A DNA stretch of 64,000 nucleotides from positions 62,001 to 126,000 of the forward strand of contig NZ_JAUPEC010000007.1 in NCBI RefSeq assembly GCF_030551755.1. The letters run 5' to 3'. The notes beneath the pieces are model-generated. The model saw nothing but the letters and a program-made list of their open reading frames with translations. It was not told the origin of the DNA and ran no database searches. The translations under genes were made by a program, and so were the position numbers. Positions 23,525 through 32,627 of this stretch are shown here, in pieces; position 1 is the stretch's first letter, and each line of letters starts with the position of its first letter. The stretch comes from Pseudocolwellia sp. AS88. GTDB taxonomy: Bacteria > Pseudomonadota > Gammaproteobacteria > Enterobacterales > Alteromonadaceae.

Positions 23525-24976
23525 ATGTTAAAAACAAAAAAATTAATATTATCGATGGGGCTATCACTAGCTCTAACAACGGCTCCAATATTTGCTCAAG
23601 ATAGCAAAAATAAATTACCTTCAATTGGTGCAGCCGGATTTAGCGCTTTATCTATAGATAAAGAGCAACTGATTGGTAATGCAATGATGAGACAACTTCG
23701 AGCATCACAACCTATATTGCATGATCCCGTACTCAGTGAATACATTAATAGTTTAGGAAATTTACTTGTTAAGAATGCTAATGATGTCAATTACGCCTTT
23801 GAATTTTTTATTATTAATTCAAAGGAATTAAACGCCTTTGCATTCTTCGGTGGGCATATTGGTATACATAGTGGATTAATAACCACAGCAGCCAATGAAA
23901 GTGAATTAGCGTCAGTTATTGCACATGAAATATCTCATGTAACTCAACGACATTTAGCGAGAAGACTCGAAGAACAAACCAGAACTCAATCTTTATCAAT
24001 GGCAGGTATAGCCAGTGGTATATTACTCGCTTTGGTAAACCCTGGATTAGGCATGGCAGCATTAAGTACCTCACTCGCTTTAACTCAACAAGCAGGTATT
24101 AACTATACACGTGGTAACGAAAAAGAAGCCGATCGTGTAGGCATCGCCTTACTAGCAAATAGTGGTTTTGATCCGCAAGGCGCTCCTAACTTTTTTGGTA
24201 AAATGGCTGAACAATATAGGTACGTAAGTAAAGTACCAGCGATGTTATTAACGCATCCGTTGCCTGACTCACGTGTTTCAGACGCTCGGATCAGAGCACA
24301 AAACTACCCTAGTGTTAATCTAAAACCAAGTTTAGCCTTTGAATTAACTCAGGCAAGAATAACAGCACGATACGAAAACAACTCAAAAGCCAACGTAAGT
24401 AGGTTTGAAGATTTATTAAGAACTGAAGATTACAAAATCAAAGAGGCGGCACTTTATGGGTTAGCTATTTCTCATTATGAAAATAAATCAGCTATTAAGG
24501 CGAGAGAAATATTAGAGACTTTGCTGCAAGCTGATCCTAATAACCTTTATTATGTAGATGTTCTTTCAGATGTGTATATTGAAACCAAACAATTTGATAA
24601 AGCTATTACTTTACTTAGTCGACTAAACTCGCTTATGCCGAACAATCAAATTGTGGCTCTTAACTATGCCAATGTTTTGCAAGAAGCAAATCAATTGGAT
24701 CAAGCGAGCAATGTTTTACAAGATTTATTAATTGCGCAACCCGAGCACTTTGTTGCATACGACTTATTAACCACCATTTATAGAAAACAAGATAAAATAG
24801 GTCAAATGCATGCGGCAAAGGCTGAAGTATTTGTTTTATTGGGCATTTACCCTAAAGCAATAGACGAGTTACAAAATGGAATTAAATTTTCAAAGGATAC
24901 CCCCTTGTTTCAAAAGCGTCTAAAAGCGAGAATACTGCAACTAAGAGAACAAGAAGAAAAACTGAAAAGATTATAA
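23525..24976 (+). CDS. bepA: Outer-membrane assembly protease/chaperone BepA
   Basis: Periplasmic M48 zinc metalloprotease that promotes LptD maturation and degrades stalled outer-membrane proteins. It has 483 residues, near the 487 of E. coli. The signal peptide MLKTKKLILSMGLSLALTTA is followed by the protease domain with HEISH at residues 134-138 and the third ligand in NEKEADRVGIALL, then C-terminal TPR repeats (about residues 300-480). I start at the ATG at 23525; the TTG at 23468 would add 19 residues before the signal peptide. It is followed by the arsC-like and DUF2069 genes, as in other gammaproteobacteria. Confidence 0.95.
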   Translation: MLKTKKLILSMGLSLALTTAPIFAQDSKNKLPSIGAAGFSALSIDKEQLIGNAMMRQLRASQPILHDPVLSEYINSLGNLLVKNANDVNYAFEFFIINSKELNAFAFFGGHIGIHSGLITTAANESELASVIAHEISHVTQRHLARRLEEQTRTQSLSMAGIASGILLALVNPGLGMAALSTSLALTQQAGINYTRGNEKEADRVGIALLANSGFDPQGAPNFFGKMAEQYRYVSKVPAMLLTHPLPDSRVSDARIRAQNYPSVNLKPSLAFELTQARITARYENNSKANVSRFEDLLRTEDYKIKEAALYGLAISHYENKSAIKAREILETLLQADPNNLYYVDVLSDVYIETKQFDKAITLLSRLNSLMPNNQIVALNYANVLQEANQLDQASNVLQDLLIAQPEHFVAYDLLTTIYRKQDKIGQMHAAKAEVFVLLGIYPKAIDELQNGIKFSKDTPLFQKRLKARILQLREQEEKLKRL

Positions 24977-24981
24977 AATTA

Positions 24982-25013
24982 AACAGGCTAAATACTTAAC
25001 TATTTAGCCTGTT
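24982..25013 (+). terminator. Hairpin between bepA and the arsC-like gene
   Basis: A perfect 13-bp stem (AACAGGCTAAATA and TATTTAGCCTGTT) with a 6-nt loop, beginning 5 nt after the bepA stop. The T tract is poor, so it may act as a partial terminator or as 3'-end protection. It also contains the upstream in-frame TTG of the next gene, ruling that out as a start. Confidence 0.65.
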
Positions 25014-25050
25014 GCTATTCAATATTGAAATCAAATTAAAAGAGCTAATT

Positions 25051-25389
25051 ATGTACACTATTTACCACAACCCTAGATGTTCAAAAAGCAGACAGACGCT
25101 ACAACTTATTGAAGAAAAACAAAAAGAAGTGACTGTTGTAGAATATTTAAAAACGCCACTCAATAAAGCTCAAATTAATGAATTGCTTAATTTACTAAAC
25201 ATATCACCTATTGAAATGATGCGTACAAAAGAAGCTGAATTTAAAGAGCAAAACCTTAAAGGCGCAAGTGACGAAGTTCTAATTGAAGCTATGGTTAATA
25301 CCCCAAAGCTTATTGAAAGACCTATCGTAACAAATGCTACATCTGCTGTTATTGGCAGGCCTCCAGAAAACGTATTAACTTTGTTTTAA
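25051..25389 (+). CDS. ArsC/Spx-family reductase, YfgD-like
   Basis: Thioredoxin-fold protein of the arsenate reductase family, 112 residues from the ATG at 25051. MYTIYHNPRCSKSRQTL holds the active Cys at residue 10, and RPIVTNATSAVIGRPPENVL is the family C-terminal motif with the Arg residues used in oxyanion binding. The E. coli counterpart YfgD lies beside bepA and has no proven arsenate function; no arsenic resistance genes are near. The role is therefore uncertain. Confidence 0.9.
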   Translation: MYTIYHNPRCSKSRQTLQLIEEKQKEVTVVEYLKTPLNKAQINELLNLLNISPIEMMRTKEAEFKEQNLKGASDEVLIEAMVNTPKLIERPIVTNATSAVIGRPPENVLTLF

Positions 25390-25405
25390 TTGAGTAAAAA
25401 ACAAC

Positions 25406-25807
25406 ATGATAAAAGCAACAACCTTTTCCCTTAGTACATTAAAAAATATCGCCTTAACAGGATATTTTGGATTACTATTTTTTATGCCGCTATGGTTAGT
25501 AGTACTTAATCCCTCTGAAGGTTTAAGCATCACATTATCTTTAGTTTTTTTTACTTTACCTTTACTATTCCCGTTAAAAGGACTGCTTCAAGGTAATCCT
25601 TTTACTTATGCTTGGTCTAACTTTATTGTAATGATTTATTTTTTACATTCGTTAACCACATTATGGGTTTCTGCAGACGATACCCTTTGGGCAATAATAG
25701 AATTAATATTCGCAAGTTTAATGTTCTTTGGCGGTACTTATTATGCGAAATTTAAAGGCCAAGAATTAGGTTTAAGCCTAAGAAAGAAAAAGGACGAAGA
25801 AGCTTAA
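25406..25807 (+). CDS. DUF2069 inner-membrane protein
   Basis: A 133-residue protein with four hydrophobic segments (about residues 15-35, 40-55, 70-88 and 95-113) and a charged C-terminal tail (LRKKKDEEA). It fits DUF2069, a family of unknown function found next to arsC/yfgD in gammaproteobacteria. It starts 16 nt after the arsC-like gene, so the two are probably translated from one message. No function is known. Confidence 0.82.
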   Translation: MIKATTFSLSTLKNIALTGYFGLLFFMPLWLVVLNPSEGLSITLSLVFFTLPLLFPLKGLLQGNPFTYAWSNFIVMIYFLHSLTTLWVSADDTLWAIIELIFASLMFFGGTYYAKFKGQELGLSLRKKKDEEA

Positions 25808-25915
25808 TTTTCTCAACAATGGCTAATCGACCACTTTATAGGTTAAATATAACTTATATAAAGCTTAGCCATTTAATAACTTATCCCCGCAGTCTAAGCC
25901 AGAATAGGACGTTTA

Positions 25916-27874
25916 ATGAAACTGACTACTAATTTATTACTCCTGAGTACTTCTGTTCTATTCTTATCTGCTTGCGGTGGTGGTAGCGATTCAGCTAATA
26001 ATACAGTAAGTAGCGCAACACCAAGTTCAATTGTGTTAAATGAAAATGACATCAATGAATTTGATGATGACATTGCAATTAACCAAGCCGTTGACTTATT
26101 TCTATATTTCCCACAATCCGAATTAACTAACATTTCCTGGCAACAAACTTCAGGTGAGGCTGTTACGTTTTTAACTCCGAATAGTAAAGGTATTGCCTTC
26201 ACTCCAACCAGTGCAGGTAGTTATACATTTGAAGTAACCTTTACAACGCAATCAGGTAGTACTGAAACACGTGTGCATGAGCTTGATGTTTCAAATGAAA
26301 TATCAGCTATCTCAGCACGCTTGGGGCATGTAGTTTCTGAAGGTGCAGATGTTTCATTAAGAGTTAACTTAGCTTCAGCTCTAACAACAAACTCGATAAC
26401 ATGGACACAAACTTCAGGTCCTAGCGTTAGTTTTACAGAATCAAGTTCAGGTAAAACAGCCGTTTTCTTTACAGCGCCAGATGTAGAACAAGATACATTT
26501 ATAACCTTTGAAGTTAGCGCATCAAATGCAAATTCGAGCTACAAAGACAATGTTGCTGTTTTAATTGAAAATAAAAATGATATTTCAAATGGCGCTATTT
26601 TTGATGAAAGAATTAGTGATACTTTTGTTTATAACGAAAACTCTCAGTATAAAAATAACCTAATACAGTGTTTGTACAGCAATGAGATAACGGTGAGTAA
26701 TATATGTACGTTAAATACTTTACCCTTAATTGCACACGACACAACAACTCCTAGTGTTGACGACATTATGGATCGCGTTATTGTTTCTCATGAGTGGATG
26801 GGTAACAGATTTAAAGAATTTCTAACTTTATATGACACAAACAACGATTTAAAAAATATGCTTAGAGCAACCACGGGGATTGTAATATCTTACGATGTTA
26901 TACCCTCATTTTATTGGGCTGCTACAGGCGCTATCTACTTAGATGCCAATAACTTTTGGTTATCGATAGATGAACGAGATACTTTAAACGAAGCACCTGA
27001 TTATAGAGCTGAATTTGGTAGTGATTTGCAGTTTGATATACCTTGGCGTTATGTAAAAAACAACGACTATTTAAGTACTTATATTTCTGAAGATACAAGA
27101 AGGTCTCGCGATTTAGAAGAAAATGTTTACAGCATTATTAGCCTTTTGTATCACGAACTGGCACACGCTAATGATTATTTTCCCAAAAGTTATTGGTTTA
27201 ATATCGACAAGAGTCAAAAAATACTTGATGCCATTCCAAATACCATCCAATCCGAATTGTTAAGTTTTACTTATCCGCTATACGGGGCTGAAATGCGCAG
27301 TTTAGCAAGTGTAAGTTTTCATGGCACATCGGCAACTAATGTACAAAAGGCTTACACACCTTCAGATATCACCGAATTATTTTCTGTTGAATCTGCACCT
27401 CAATTTTATAATTACTCAAGTATCAATGAAGATTACGCCATGCTATTTGATGGTTTCATGATGAAAGCTAGATATGATATCGACCGAGATGTTGCCATAA
27501 CCAATTATGTTGGTGCCGGTGGCTATGCAAGTGATTATATTGTTGATTGGGGTCAACGTGGACGTATTGGTGAAGAAAATATAAAGCCACGTATCGCATT
27601 TGTTGTAGAGCGCATTTTGCCTGAATTTGAAGATTATCAGTTCGTTATAGATAATTTACCAGAGCCAATAGCCATGGAATCAGGAAAGACTTGGATTGAT
27701 AATTTAGCTATTAGCCCAGCAAGTACGATTAACACACCTGAGTTGTTATTTAAGGATGAAGCTAACTTGAGTATTTCACTAGAAAAAACAAGTCAAATTA
27801 AAGAAGCTAATAACACACGTCCGGTAAACGGCTTAGGTGGAATATTTATAGAAAAGCCATTACCCAAAAAATAG
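25916..27874 (+). CDS. Large lipoprotein with Ig-like repeats and an HExxH motif; function unknown
   Basis: A 652-residue lipoprotein. The signal peptide ends in the lipobox LSAC (Cys 20), followed by GGGSDS, with no Asp at +2, so outer-membrane sorting is expected. Residues ~40-220 look like two Ig/PKD-like beta-sandwich repeats (each with the ITWTQTSGPSVSF or ISWQQTSGEAVTF pattern). The C-terminal two thirds form a globular domain with HELAH at residues 413-417, the zinc-binding and catalytic pattern of metallopeptidases, in the context SLLYHELAHANDYFPKSYW. I cannot place it in a named peptidase family; the third zinc ligand is not obvious. It stands alone, convergent with hda. Confidence 0.75.
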   Translation: MKLTTNLLLLSTSVLFLSACGGGSDSANNTVSSATPSSIVLNENDINEFDDDIAINQAVDLFLYFPQSELTNISWQQTSGEAVTFLTPNSKGIAFTPTSAGSYTFEVTFTTQSGSTETRVHELDVSNEISAISARLGHVVSEGADVSLRVNLASALTTNSITWTQTSGPSVSFTESSSGKTAVFFTAPDVEQDTFITFEVSASNANSSYKDNVAVLIENKNDISNGAIFDERISDTFVYNENSQYKNNLIQCLYSNEITVSNICTLNTLPLIAHDTTTPSVDDIMDRVIVSHEWMGNRFKEFLTLYDTNNDLKNMLRATTGIVISYDVIPSFYWAATGAIYLDANNFWLSIDERDTLNEAPDYRAEFGSDLQFDIPWRYVKNNDYLSTYISEDTRRSRDLEENVYSIISLLYHELAHANDYFPKSYWFNIDKSQKILDAIPNTIQSELLSFTYPLYGAEMRSLASVSFHGTSATNVQKAYTPSDITELFSVESAPQFYNYSSINEDYAMLFDGFMMKARYDIDRDVAITNYVGAGGYASDYIVDWGQRGRIGEENIKPRIAFVVERILPEFEDYQFVIDNLPEPIAMESGKTWIDNLAISPASTINTPELLFKDEANLSISLEKTSQIKEANNTRPVNGLGGIFIEKPLPKK

Positions 27875-27937
27875 ACTTATTCTAAACTTTATAAATTTAA
27901 ATGTTTGGCTTCAATAGCTCGTAAAGTAATTAAAAAA

Positions 27938-28660
27938 CTACGAACCAATATGAGGGAAAATATCTTTTATAAATGGAATAGTAATTTTTCGTTGCTCTCT
28001 AATTGATGCTTTATCTAATTCATCTAAAGCACTGATCAAATTACTCATTTCTCTTGATAAACGTGTCAGTAAAAATTTGGCTGAGTCATTAGCTAAAATC
28101 AAGCCTCTTTGTTCGGCTCTATATTGTAATGCTAGTATTTTTTCATCATCATGAATGGGTTTAACTTGTTCTGTTAAGCCCCAACTTAATCTTGATAACA
28201 GATCAGGTAGTTTAATATCTAAGTTCCCAACATTCTGATCACCCGAAATAATAAGACACTTCCCCTGCTCAGTCACACGATTAAACAAATCAAATACAGC
28301 TCGTTCAAAGTCATCATTGCCCGCAATTAAATGAATGTCATCTAAACAAATAACATCTATCTGCTCTAAACCGTCGAACATCTCTGTTGAAAGTTGAGCA
28401 AGTTCACTAAAAGACAAGTTTAATGAAGATAAACCAAGCTGTTCGGCATAAGCACAACTCGCGTGTAACAAATGAGACTTACCTACTCCTTTAATACCAA
28501 ACAAATATAACGCTGTAGGATGTGGCTCTTGCTTTACAAGAAGATCAATAAATCCTTGTAGTTGAATAACCACAGGCTGATTTTCCTGACTTTGAAAGCT
28601 TTGAAAAGTTTCGTCATCGGGTAATTGAACAGACAAGCTCAATTGTGAAGTATATTTCAC
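27938..28660 (-). CDS. hda: DnaA regulatory inactivator Hda
   Basis: AAA+ protein that, with the DNA-loaded sliding clamp, stimulates ATP hydrolysis on DnaA and prevents re-initiation. It has 240 residues. The N-terminal clamp-binding motif is SLSVQLPDDE-like (QLSLSVQLP), Walker A is GIKGVGKS, Walker B is IDVICLDDIHL. The start is GTG at 28660, overlapping the stop of the upstream DUF2066 gene by 4 nt, which implies translational coupling. This DUF2066-hda pair next to purMN is common in gammaproteobacteria. Confidence 0.95.
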   Translation of the reverse strand: MKYTSQLSLSVQLPDDETFQSFQSQENQPVVIQLQGFIDLLVKQEPHPTALYLFGIKGVGKSHLLHASCAYAEQLGLSSLNLSFSELAQLSTEMFDGLEQIDVICLDDIHLIAGNDDFERAVFDLFNRVTEQGKCLIISGDQNVGNLDIKLPDLLSRLSWGLTEQVKPIHDDEKILALQYRAEQRGLILANDSAKFLLTRLSREMSNLISALDELDKASIREQRKITIPFIKDIFPHIGS

Positions 28661-29754
28661 TCATTTCCCCAATAAAAAACAGGTACTTCATTAATACGTT
28701 GCCCAATTAATGGGTCAATGTATTGTTTTAATTTATTATTGAGCTGTAATGAAGCAAAAATACTTTCAGGAGTTCCAATTAATGTTAGTAAAAAACGTCT
28801 GTTATTACCTTCGGCTTTAATTAGTTTCACTGAGCTAATGGCTGAAAGCTTTTCAAGAAATTCACTCACTTCAACATATTTAGCTAGAGAATCAATATTA
28901 GCTACATCAATAATTAACTCATGATCACTTTCTGTAGTTAAGGCATATTTCTTCGAAATAAAGCTGGTTATGTCTGACATGGCGTTTTTAATTAAGGCAA
29001 GTTCGTCTAAACCTTGGTAAATATCACCCGTTACAACTTTATTACTTTGAGTCATAGTAATATGCCAATCAATAGTAACACTTGCTTGTAAGCACTCCAT
29101 GTCACATTCAGGCGTAACATCTTCTAAAGAATAAGAATTCCTATTTTTAGAAACTCTTATAATAACAATTGATTCTGGAGCATAACGTTCAGACGCAAGC
29201 TTTATAGGGTCAATAAAGCGTCCCCATAAATCAGGAATTTCAACATTTTGATTATCCGTTAAGTCCATTAGCGGTAAAACAACAGGTAAACCACGTTGTT
29301 CTGCTATTTTAGAAATTTCATCATGTAAAGGTGACTCATCAGTTTCTGAAATAACATGGCGCGAATAACCATCTTCTACCACAATCCAAAAAAGTACGAG
29401 TGGACGAAGTCGTCCCCATAATGGAATGTTCTGTTGAAAAAACAGTTGAGTGATACGTGTTTCATCAAATGAAGCAACAAGATGCGTTTCACCATTGTCA
29501 TTAATATAGTTAAACTGCGTTAAATATTTTGCGTAACTAGGTGTTTCAGACCTTATAAATTCGTTTGATAATATTGCATCATCACCTGAAACCTTAACTA
29601 GCACAGCTTCTAAAGCAGCTTTGAGTGCGCTGTTTTGATCTTTCTGTGTTTGTGAATTTAAAGCAACTTTAGCGGTGAAAAGATCAGTTACTTCAACCGC
29701 AACAGCTGATTTACATAAAAAAAGAAGAGTAAAAACAATCCAATATCTAAACAT
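28657..29754 (-). CDS. DUF2066 domain-containing exported protein
   Basis: A 365-residue protein with an N-terminal signal peptide (MFRYWIVFTLLFLCKSAVAV). It fits DUF2066, an uncharacterised family encoded upstream of hda and divergent from purM in many gammaproteobacteria. The N-terminal ALEAVLVKVSGDDAILSN segment and RLRPLVLFWIVVEDG are family-typical. Its stop overlaps the hda start. Function unknown; a periplasmic or envelope location is inferred from the signal peptide. Confidence 0.85.
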   Translation of the reverse strand: MFRYWIVFTLLFLCKSAVAVEVTDLFTAKVALNSQTQKDQNSALKAALEAVLVKVSGDDAILSNEFIRSETPSYAKYLTQFNYINDNGETHLVASFDETRITQLFFQQNIPLWGRLRPLVLFWIVVEDGYSRHVISETDESPLHDEISKIAEQRGLPVVLPLMDLTDNQNVEIPDLWGRFIDPIKLASERYAPESIVIIRVSKNRNSYSLEDVTPECDMECLQASVTIDWHITMTQSNKVVTGDIYQGLDELALIKNAMSDITSFISKKYALTTESDHELIIDVANIDSLAKYVEVSEFLEKLSAISSVKLIKAEGNNRRFLLTLIGTPESIFASLQLNNKLKQYIDPLIGQRINEVPVFYWGNE

Positions 29755-29840
29755 ATCAAAATAAATTAAAAGTATAATTGTGAAAATATTAACATATTGT
29801 TGATATATTTAGGCAGATATTAAAATAATTTATTAAAAGA

Positions 29841-29869
29841 TTTTCACCAAGCCCTCGCGCTGATAGAAT
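29841..29869 (+). promoter_or_regulatory. Promoter of purMN
   Basis: -35 TTTTCA (29841-29846), 17-bp spacer, extended -10 TGATAGAAT (29861-29869). It ends one base before the first in-frame ATG of the purM frame (29870), showing that the true start is further down. I saw no clear PurR operator (a pseudo-palindrome around CGTTTTC would be expected). Confidence 0.7.
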
Positions 29870-29914
29870 ATGCGCCACAAACATCCCATTAGTAATTTTA
29901 TTGAGGTCTCCACT

Positions 29915-30961
29915 GTGAGTGAACAAAAACAATCCCTAAGCTATAAAGATGCTGGCGTTGATATCGATGCAGGTAACGCACTTGTTGAAAATATTAAAGG
30001 TGCCGTTAAACGTACTACTCGCCCTGAAGTTATGGGCGGCTTAGGTGGGTTTGGCTCTGTATGTCAAATCCCTACAGGTTACAAAGAACCTGTAATGGTT
30101 GCTGGCACTGACGGTGTTGGTACTAAATTACGTTTAGCTATTGATTTGAAAAAGCACGACACAGTTGGTGTTGATCTAGTTGCTATGTGTGTAAACGACT
30201 TAATAGTTCAAGGTGCTGAACCACTATTCTTCTTAGATTATTATGCAACTGACAAATTAGATGTTGAAGTAGCCTCTGCTGTTGTTTCAGGTATTGCTGA
30301 TGGTTGTGTTTTATCTGGTTGTGCTCTAGTGGGTGGCGAAACTGCTGAAATGCCAGGTATGTATCACGCAGGTGATTACGATATAGCTGGTTTTTGTGTA
30401 GGTATAGCTGAAAAATCTCGTTTATTAGACGGAAGTGCCGTTGCATCTGGCGACCAACTTATTGCTTTAGGTTCTTCAGGCGCTCACTCAAATGGTTACT
30501 CTCTTATCCGTAAAGTGTTAGAAGTTAACAATACAGATACAAACGAATTACTAAATGGAAAGTCAATTGGCGACCATTTAATTGAACCAACTAAAATTTA
30601 TGTTAAATCTGTTCTAGCTCTACTTAAAGAAGTTAATGTTCATGCTTTATCTCATATTACTGGTGGTGGTTTCTGGGAAAACATTCCTAGAGTTTTACCA
30701 GAAAATGCTCAAGCGGTTGTTGACGAAAGTACTTGGGAATGGCCTGAAATTTTTAACTGGTTACAAGAAAAAGGTAATATTACGACTCACGAAATGTACC
30801 GTACATTCAACTGTGGGGTAGGTATGATCATTGTTGTTCCAGCACAAGAGCTAGAAAAAAGTATTGAAATACTTAACAATAACGGCGAAAAAGCTTGGCA
30901 TATTGGTGCAATCACCGATTTACCAGCAGGTGAAGAACAAGTTATTATCAATAAAGGTTAA
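29915..30961 (+). CDS. purM: Phosphoribosylformylglycinamidine cyclo-ligase
   Basis: Forms AIR from FGAM, step five of purine synthesis. It has 348 residues, close to 345 in E. coli. Family segments include [18 protein letters not shown], the [14 protein letters not shown] nucleotide-binding motif and [13 protein letters not shown] start at GTG 29915, which has a TTGAGGT Shine-Dalgarno and leaves room for the promoter; the ATG at 29870 would add 15 residues unlike the family. It is followed 6 nt later by purN. Confidence 0.96.
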   Translation: MSEQKQSLSYKDAGVDIDAGNALVENIKGAVKRTTRPEVMGGLGGFGSVCQIPTGYKEPVMVAGTDGVGTKLRLAIDLKKHDTVGVDLVAMCVNDLIVQGAEPLFFLDYYATDKLDVEVASAVVSGIADGCVLSGCALVGGETAEMPGMYHAGDYDIAGFCVGIAEKSRLLDGSAVASGDQLIALGSSGAHSNGYSLIRKVLEVNNTDTNELLNGKSIGDHLIEPTKIYVKSVLALLKEVNVHALSHITGGGFWENIPRVLPENAQAVVDESTWEWPEIFNWLQEKGNITTHEMYRTFNCGVGMIIVVPAQELEKSIEILNNNGEKAWHIGAITDLPAGEEQVIINKG

Positions 30962-30967
30962 TCATTA

Positions 30968-31612
30968 ATGACTAGCCGAATTGTTGTTTTAATTTCTGGC
31001 AGCGGTACTAATTTGCAGGCAATTATTGACGCCTGCAAAACTGATGGCTTCCCAGGTAAAGTAGTGGGTGTTATATCTAACATCCCTACAGCCTATGGCC
31101 TAACCCGTGCTCAAGATGCCAATATAGAAACCTCTACGTTATCTCATAAGGATTTTGATTCTAGAGAAGCTTATGATCAGTCCCTCATTACTGTAATAGA
31201 CCAATATAAACCAGACGTTATCGTACTTGCTGGTTTTATGAGAATATTGACTCCTGCTTTTGTTCAACATTTTCAAGGAAAATTATTGAACATTCATCCA
31301 TCTTTGTTGCCTAAGTACCAAGGTCTAAATACTCATCAGCGTGCAATTGATGCTGGTGACACTGAACATGGTGTTAGTGTGCATTATGTTACAGAAGAAT
31401 TAGATGGTGGCCCTGTTATTTTGCAGGCTAAAGTACCTGTTTTTGATGGTGACACCGCTGAAGATTTAGCTAGCCGAATACACGAACAAGAACACCGTAT
31501 TTATCCATTAGTGGTTAAGTGGTGTTGTTTAAAGCGCGTAGTTATGCAAGGTGAAAAAGCATTATTTGATGGTGATATCATTCCAGCTTCAGGTTATGCT
31601 AGCGAAGAATAG
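30968..31612 (+). CDS. purN: Phosphoribosylglycinamide formyltransferase
   Basis: Transfers a formyl group from 10-formyltetrahydrofolate to GAR, step three of purine synthesis. It has 214 residues. The N-terminal RIVVLISGSGTNLQAIID is the phosphate-binding loop; LLNIHPSLLPKYQGLNTHQR holds the catalytic His, and the Asp is in TEELDGGPVILQA. It forms the purMN operon. Confidence 0.97.
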   Translation: MTSRIVVLISGSGTNLQAIIDACKTDGFPGKVVGVISNIPTAYGLTRAQDANIETSTLSHKDFDSREAYDQSLITVIDQYKPDVIVLAGFMRILTPAFVQHFQGKLLNIHPSLLPKYQGLNTHQRAIDAGDTEHGVSVHYVTEELDGGPVILQAKVPVFDGDTAEDLASRIHEQEHRIYPLVVKWCCLKRVVMQGEKALFDGDIIPASGYASEE

Positions 31613-31631
31613 CTATAGTTTAATTTGATTG

Positions 31632-31689
31632 ATGCAGTTTTGTTTATGTTTTATTCTTGTTTATAAAACAAGGCTTAAGCAAACTGCAT
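31632..31689 (+). repeat. Nested inverted repeats between purN and the DUF3108 gene
   Basis: The outer pair ATGCAGTTT (31632-31640) and AAACTGCAT (31681-31689) is perfect; inside it CTTGTTT (31656-31662) and AAACAAG (31666-31672) form a second perfect stem with a 3-nt loop. The structure ends just before the AGGAAATG Shine-Dalgarno of the next gene. It is not a standard terminator because no T tract follows. Confidence 0.6.
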
Positions 31690-31702
31690 TTTAGGAAATG
31701 TA

Positions 31703-32545
31703 ATGTTAAAACACCTTTACCCATGTATTTTATTATTATCTGTATCTTCACATTCTTTAGCTCAACCAACTCAAACAGTAACAGACAGTGAAGCTAAGCC
31801 ATTACTCGATCCAATTAATTTATCTTCTCCTGACACATTAGTCACACCTTTTAAGGCTACTTATTCTGTTTTACATAAATCAAAACAAGTCGGTACAGCA
31901 ATTAGAGAGTTAGAGAAATTATCTGATAACACCTACCGTTATAATTATTCGACTGATATAGAATGGTTGATTTTTGATGACAAACGCGCAGAAGAATCAA
32001 TAGTTACTATAAAAAATAATCATGTTATCCCTCAACATTATAAATACACGCGTGAAGGAACAGGCCGAGATAAATTTTATGAATGGTCTTACGATATTGC
32101 GAATAACTCAGGTACAAATATTAAAGAGAAGAAAACACTCCCAATAGAATTTCCTGAGAATGTCCAAGATAGTCTAAGTTATCATTTACAACACAGACTG
32201 AATTTACTTAAAAATCCTGAGCAAAAAACCTTTGTTTATCCTGTTATCAGAACGTCAGGAGATATAAGAGAATATGCTTATGAATACGATGGAACTGAAG
32301 ATTTAATGCTGCCTTACGGTTTAGTTAAAACCATCAAACTAAAACGAGAAGTTACAGAAAAAGAACGTGTAACTTATGCCTGGTTTGCTCCTGAACTAAA
32401 TTACTTATTAGTCAGGCTTTACCAAGCTAAAGGTGGAACAGAACAATTTGAAGCTCAATTAACTGCGGTAGAAACTTATTCAGCCCCAGACAAGCAAAAA
32501 GAAACACATAAAGTGTTAGCACCAGTTGCTGAACTTAATAAATAA
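31703..32545 (+). CDS. DUF3108 domain-containing exported protein
   Basis: A 280-residue protein with a signal peptide (MLKHLYPCILLLSVSSHSLA) and the DUF3108 core, with FKATYSVLHKSKQVGTAIRE and YEYDGTEDLMLPYG-like segments. DUF3108 proteins are predicted periplasmic beta-rich proteins without established function and are often found after purN in this order. Ends in a very strong terminator. Confidence 0.86.
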   Translation: MLKHLYPCILLLSVSSHSLAQPTQTVTDSEAKPLLDPINLSSPDTLVTPFKATYSVLHKSKQVGTAIRELEKLSDNTYRYNYSTDIEWLIFDDKRAEESIVTIKNNHVIPQHYKYTREGTGRDKFYEWSYDIANNSGTNIKEKKTLPIEFPENVQDSLSYHLQHRLNLLKNPEQKTFVYPVIRTSGDIREYAYEYDGTEDLMLPYGLVKTIKLKREVTEKERVTYAWFAPELNYLLVRLYQAKGGTEQFEAQLTAVETYSAPDKQKETHKVLAPVAELNK

Positions 32546-32564
32546 CATTTAAATAAGTAAAAAT

Positions 32565-32600
32565 AAAAGGCGAGTATTTTATAAATACTCGCCTTTTTAG
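32565..32600. terminator. Bidirectional terminator between the DUF3108 and glutamine amidotransferase genes
   Basis: A 15-bp perfect stem (AAAAGGCGAGTATTT at 32565-32579 with AAATACTCGCCTTTT at 32583-32597), 3-nt loop, T run after it on the plus side and A run before it, so it can serve both converging genes. Confidence 0.93.
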
Positions 32601-32627
32601 ATCGATAGCCAGAACAAATCCACTAAG

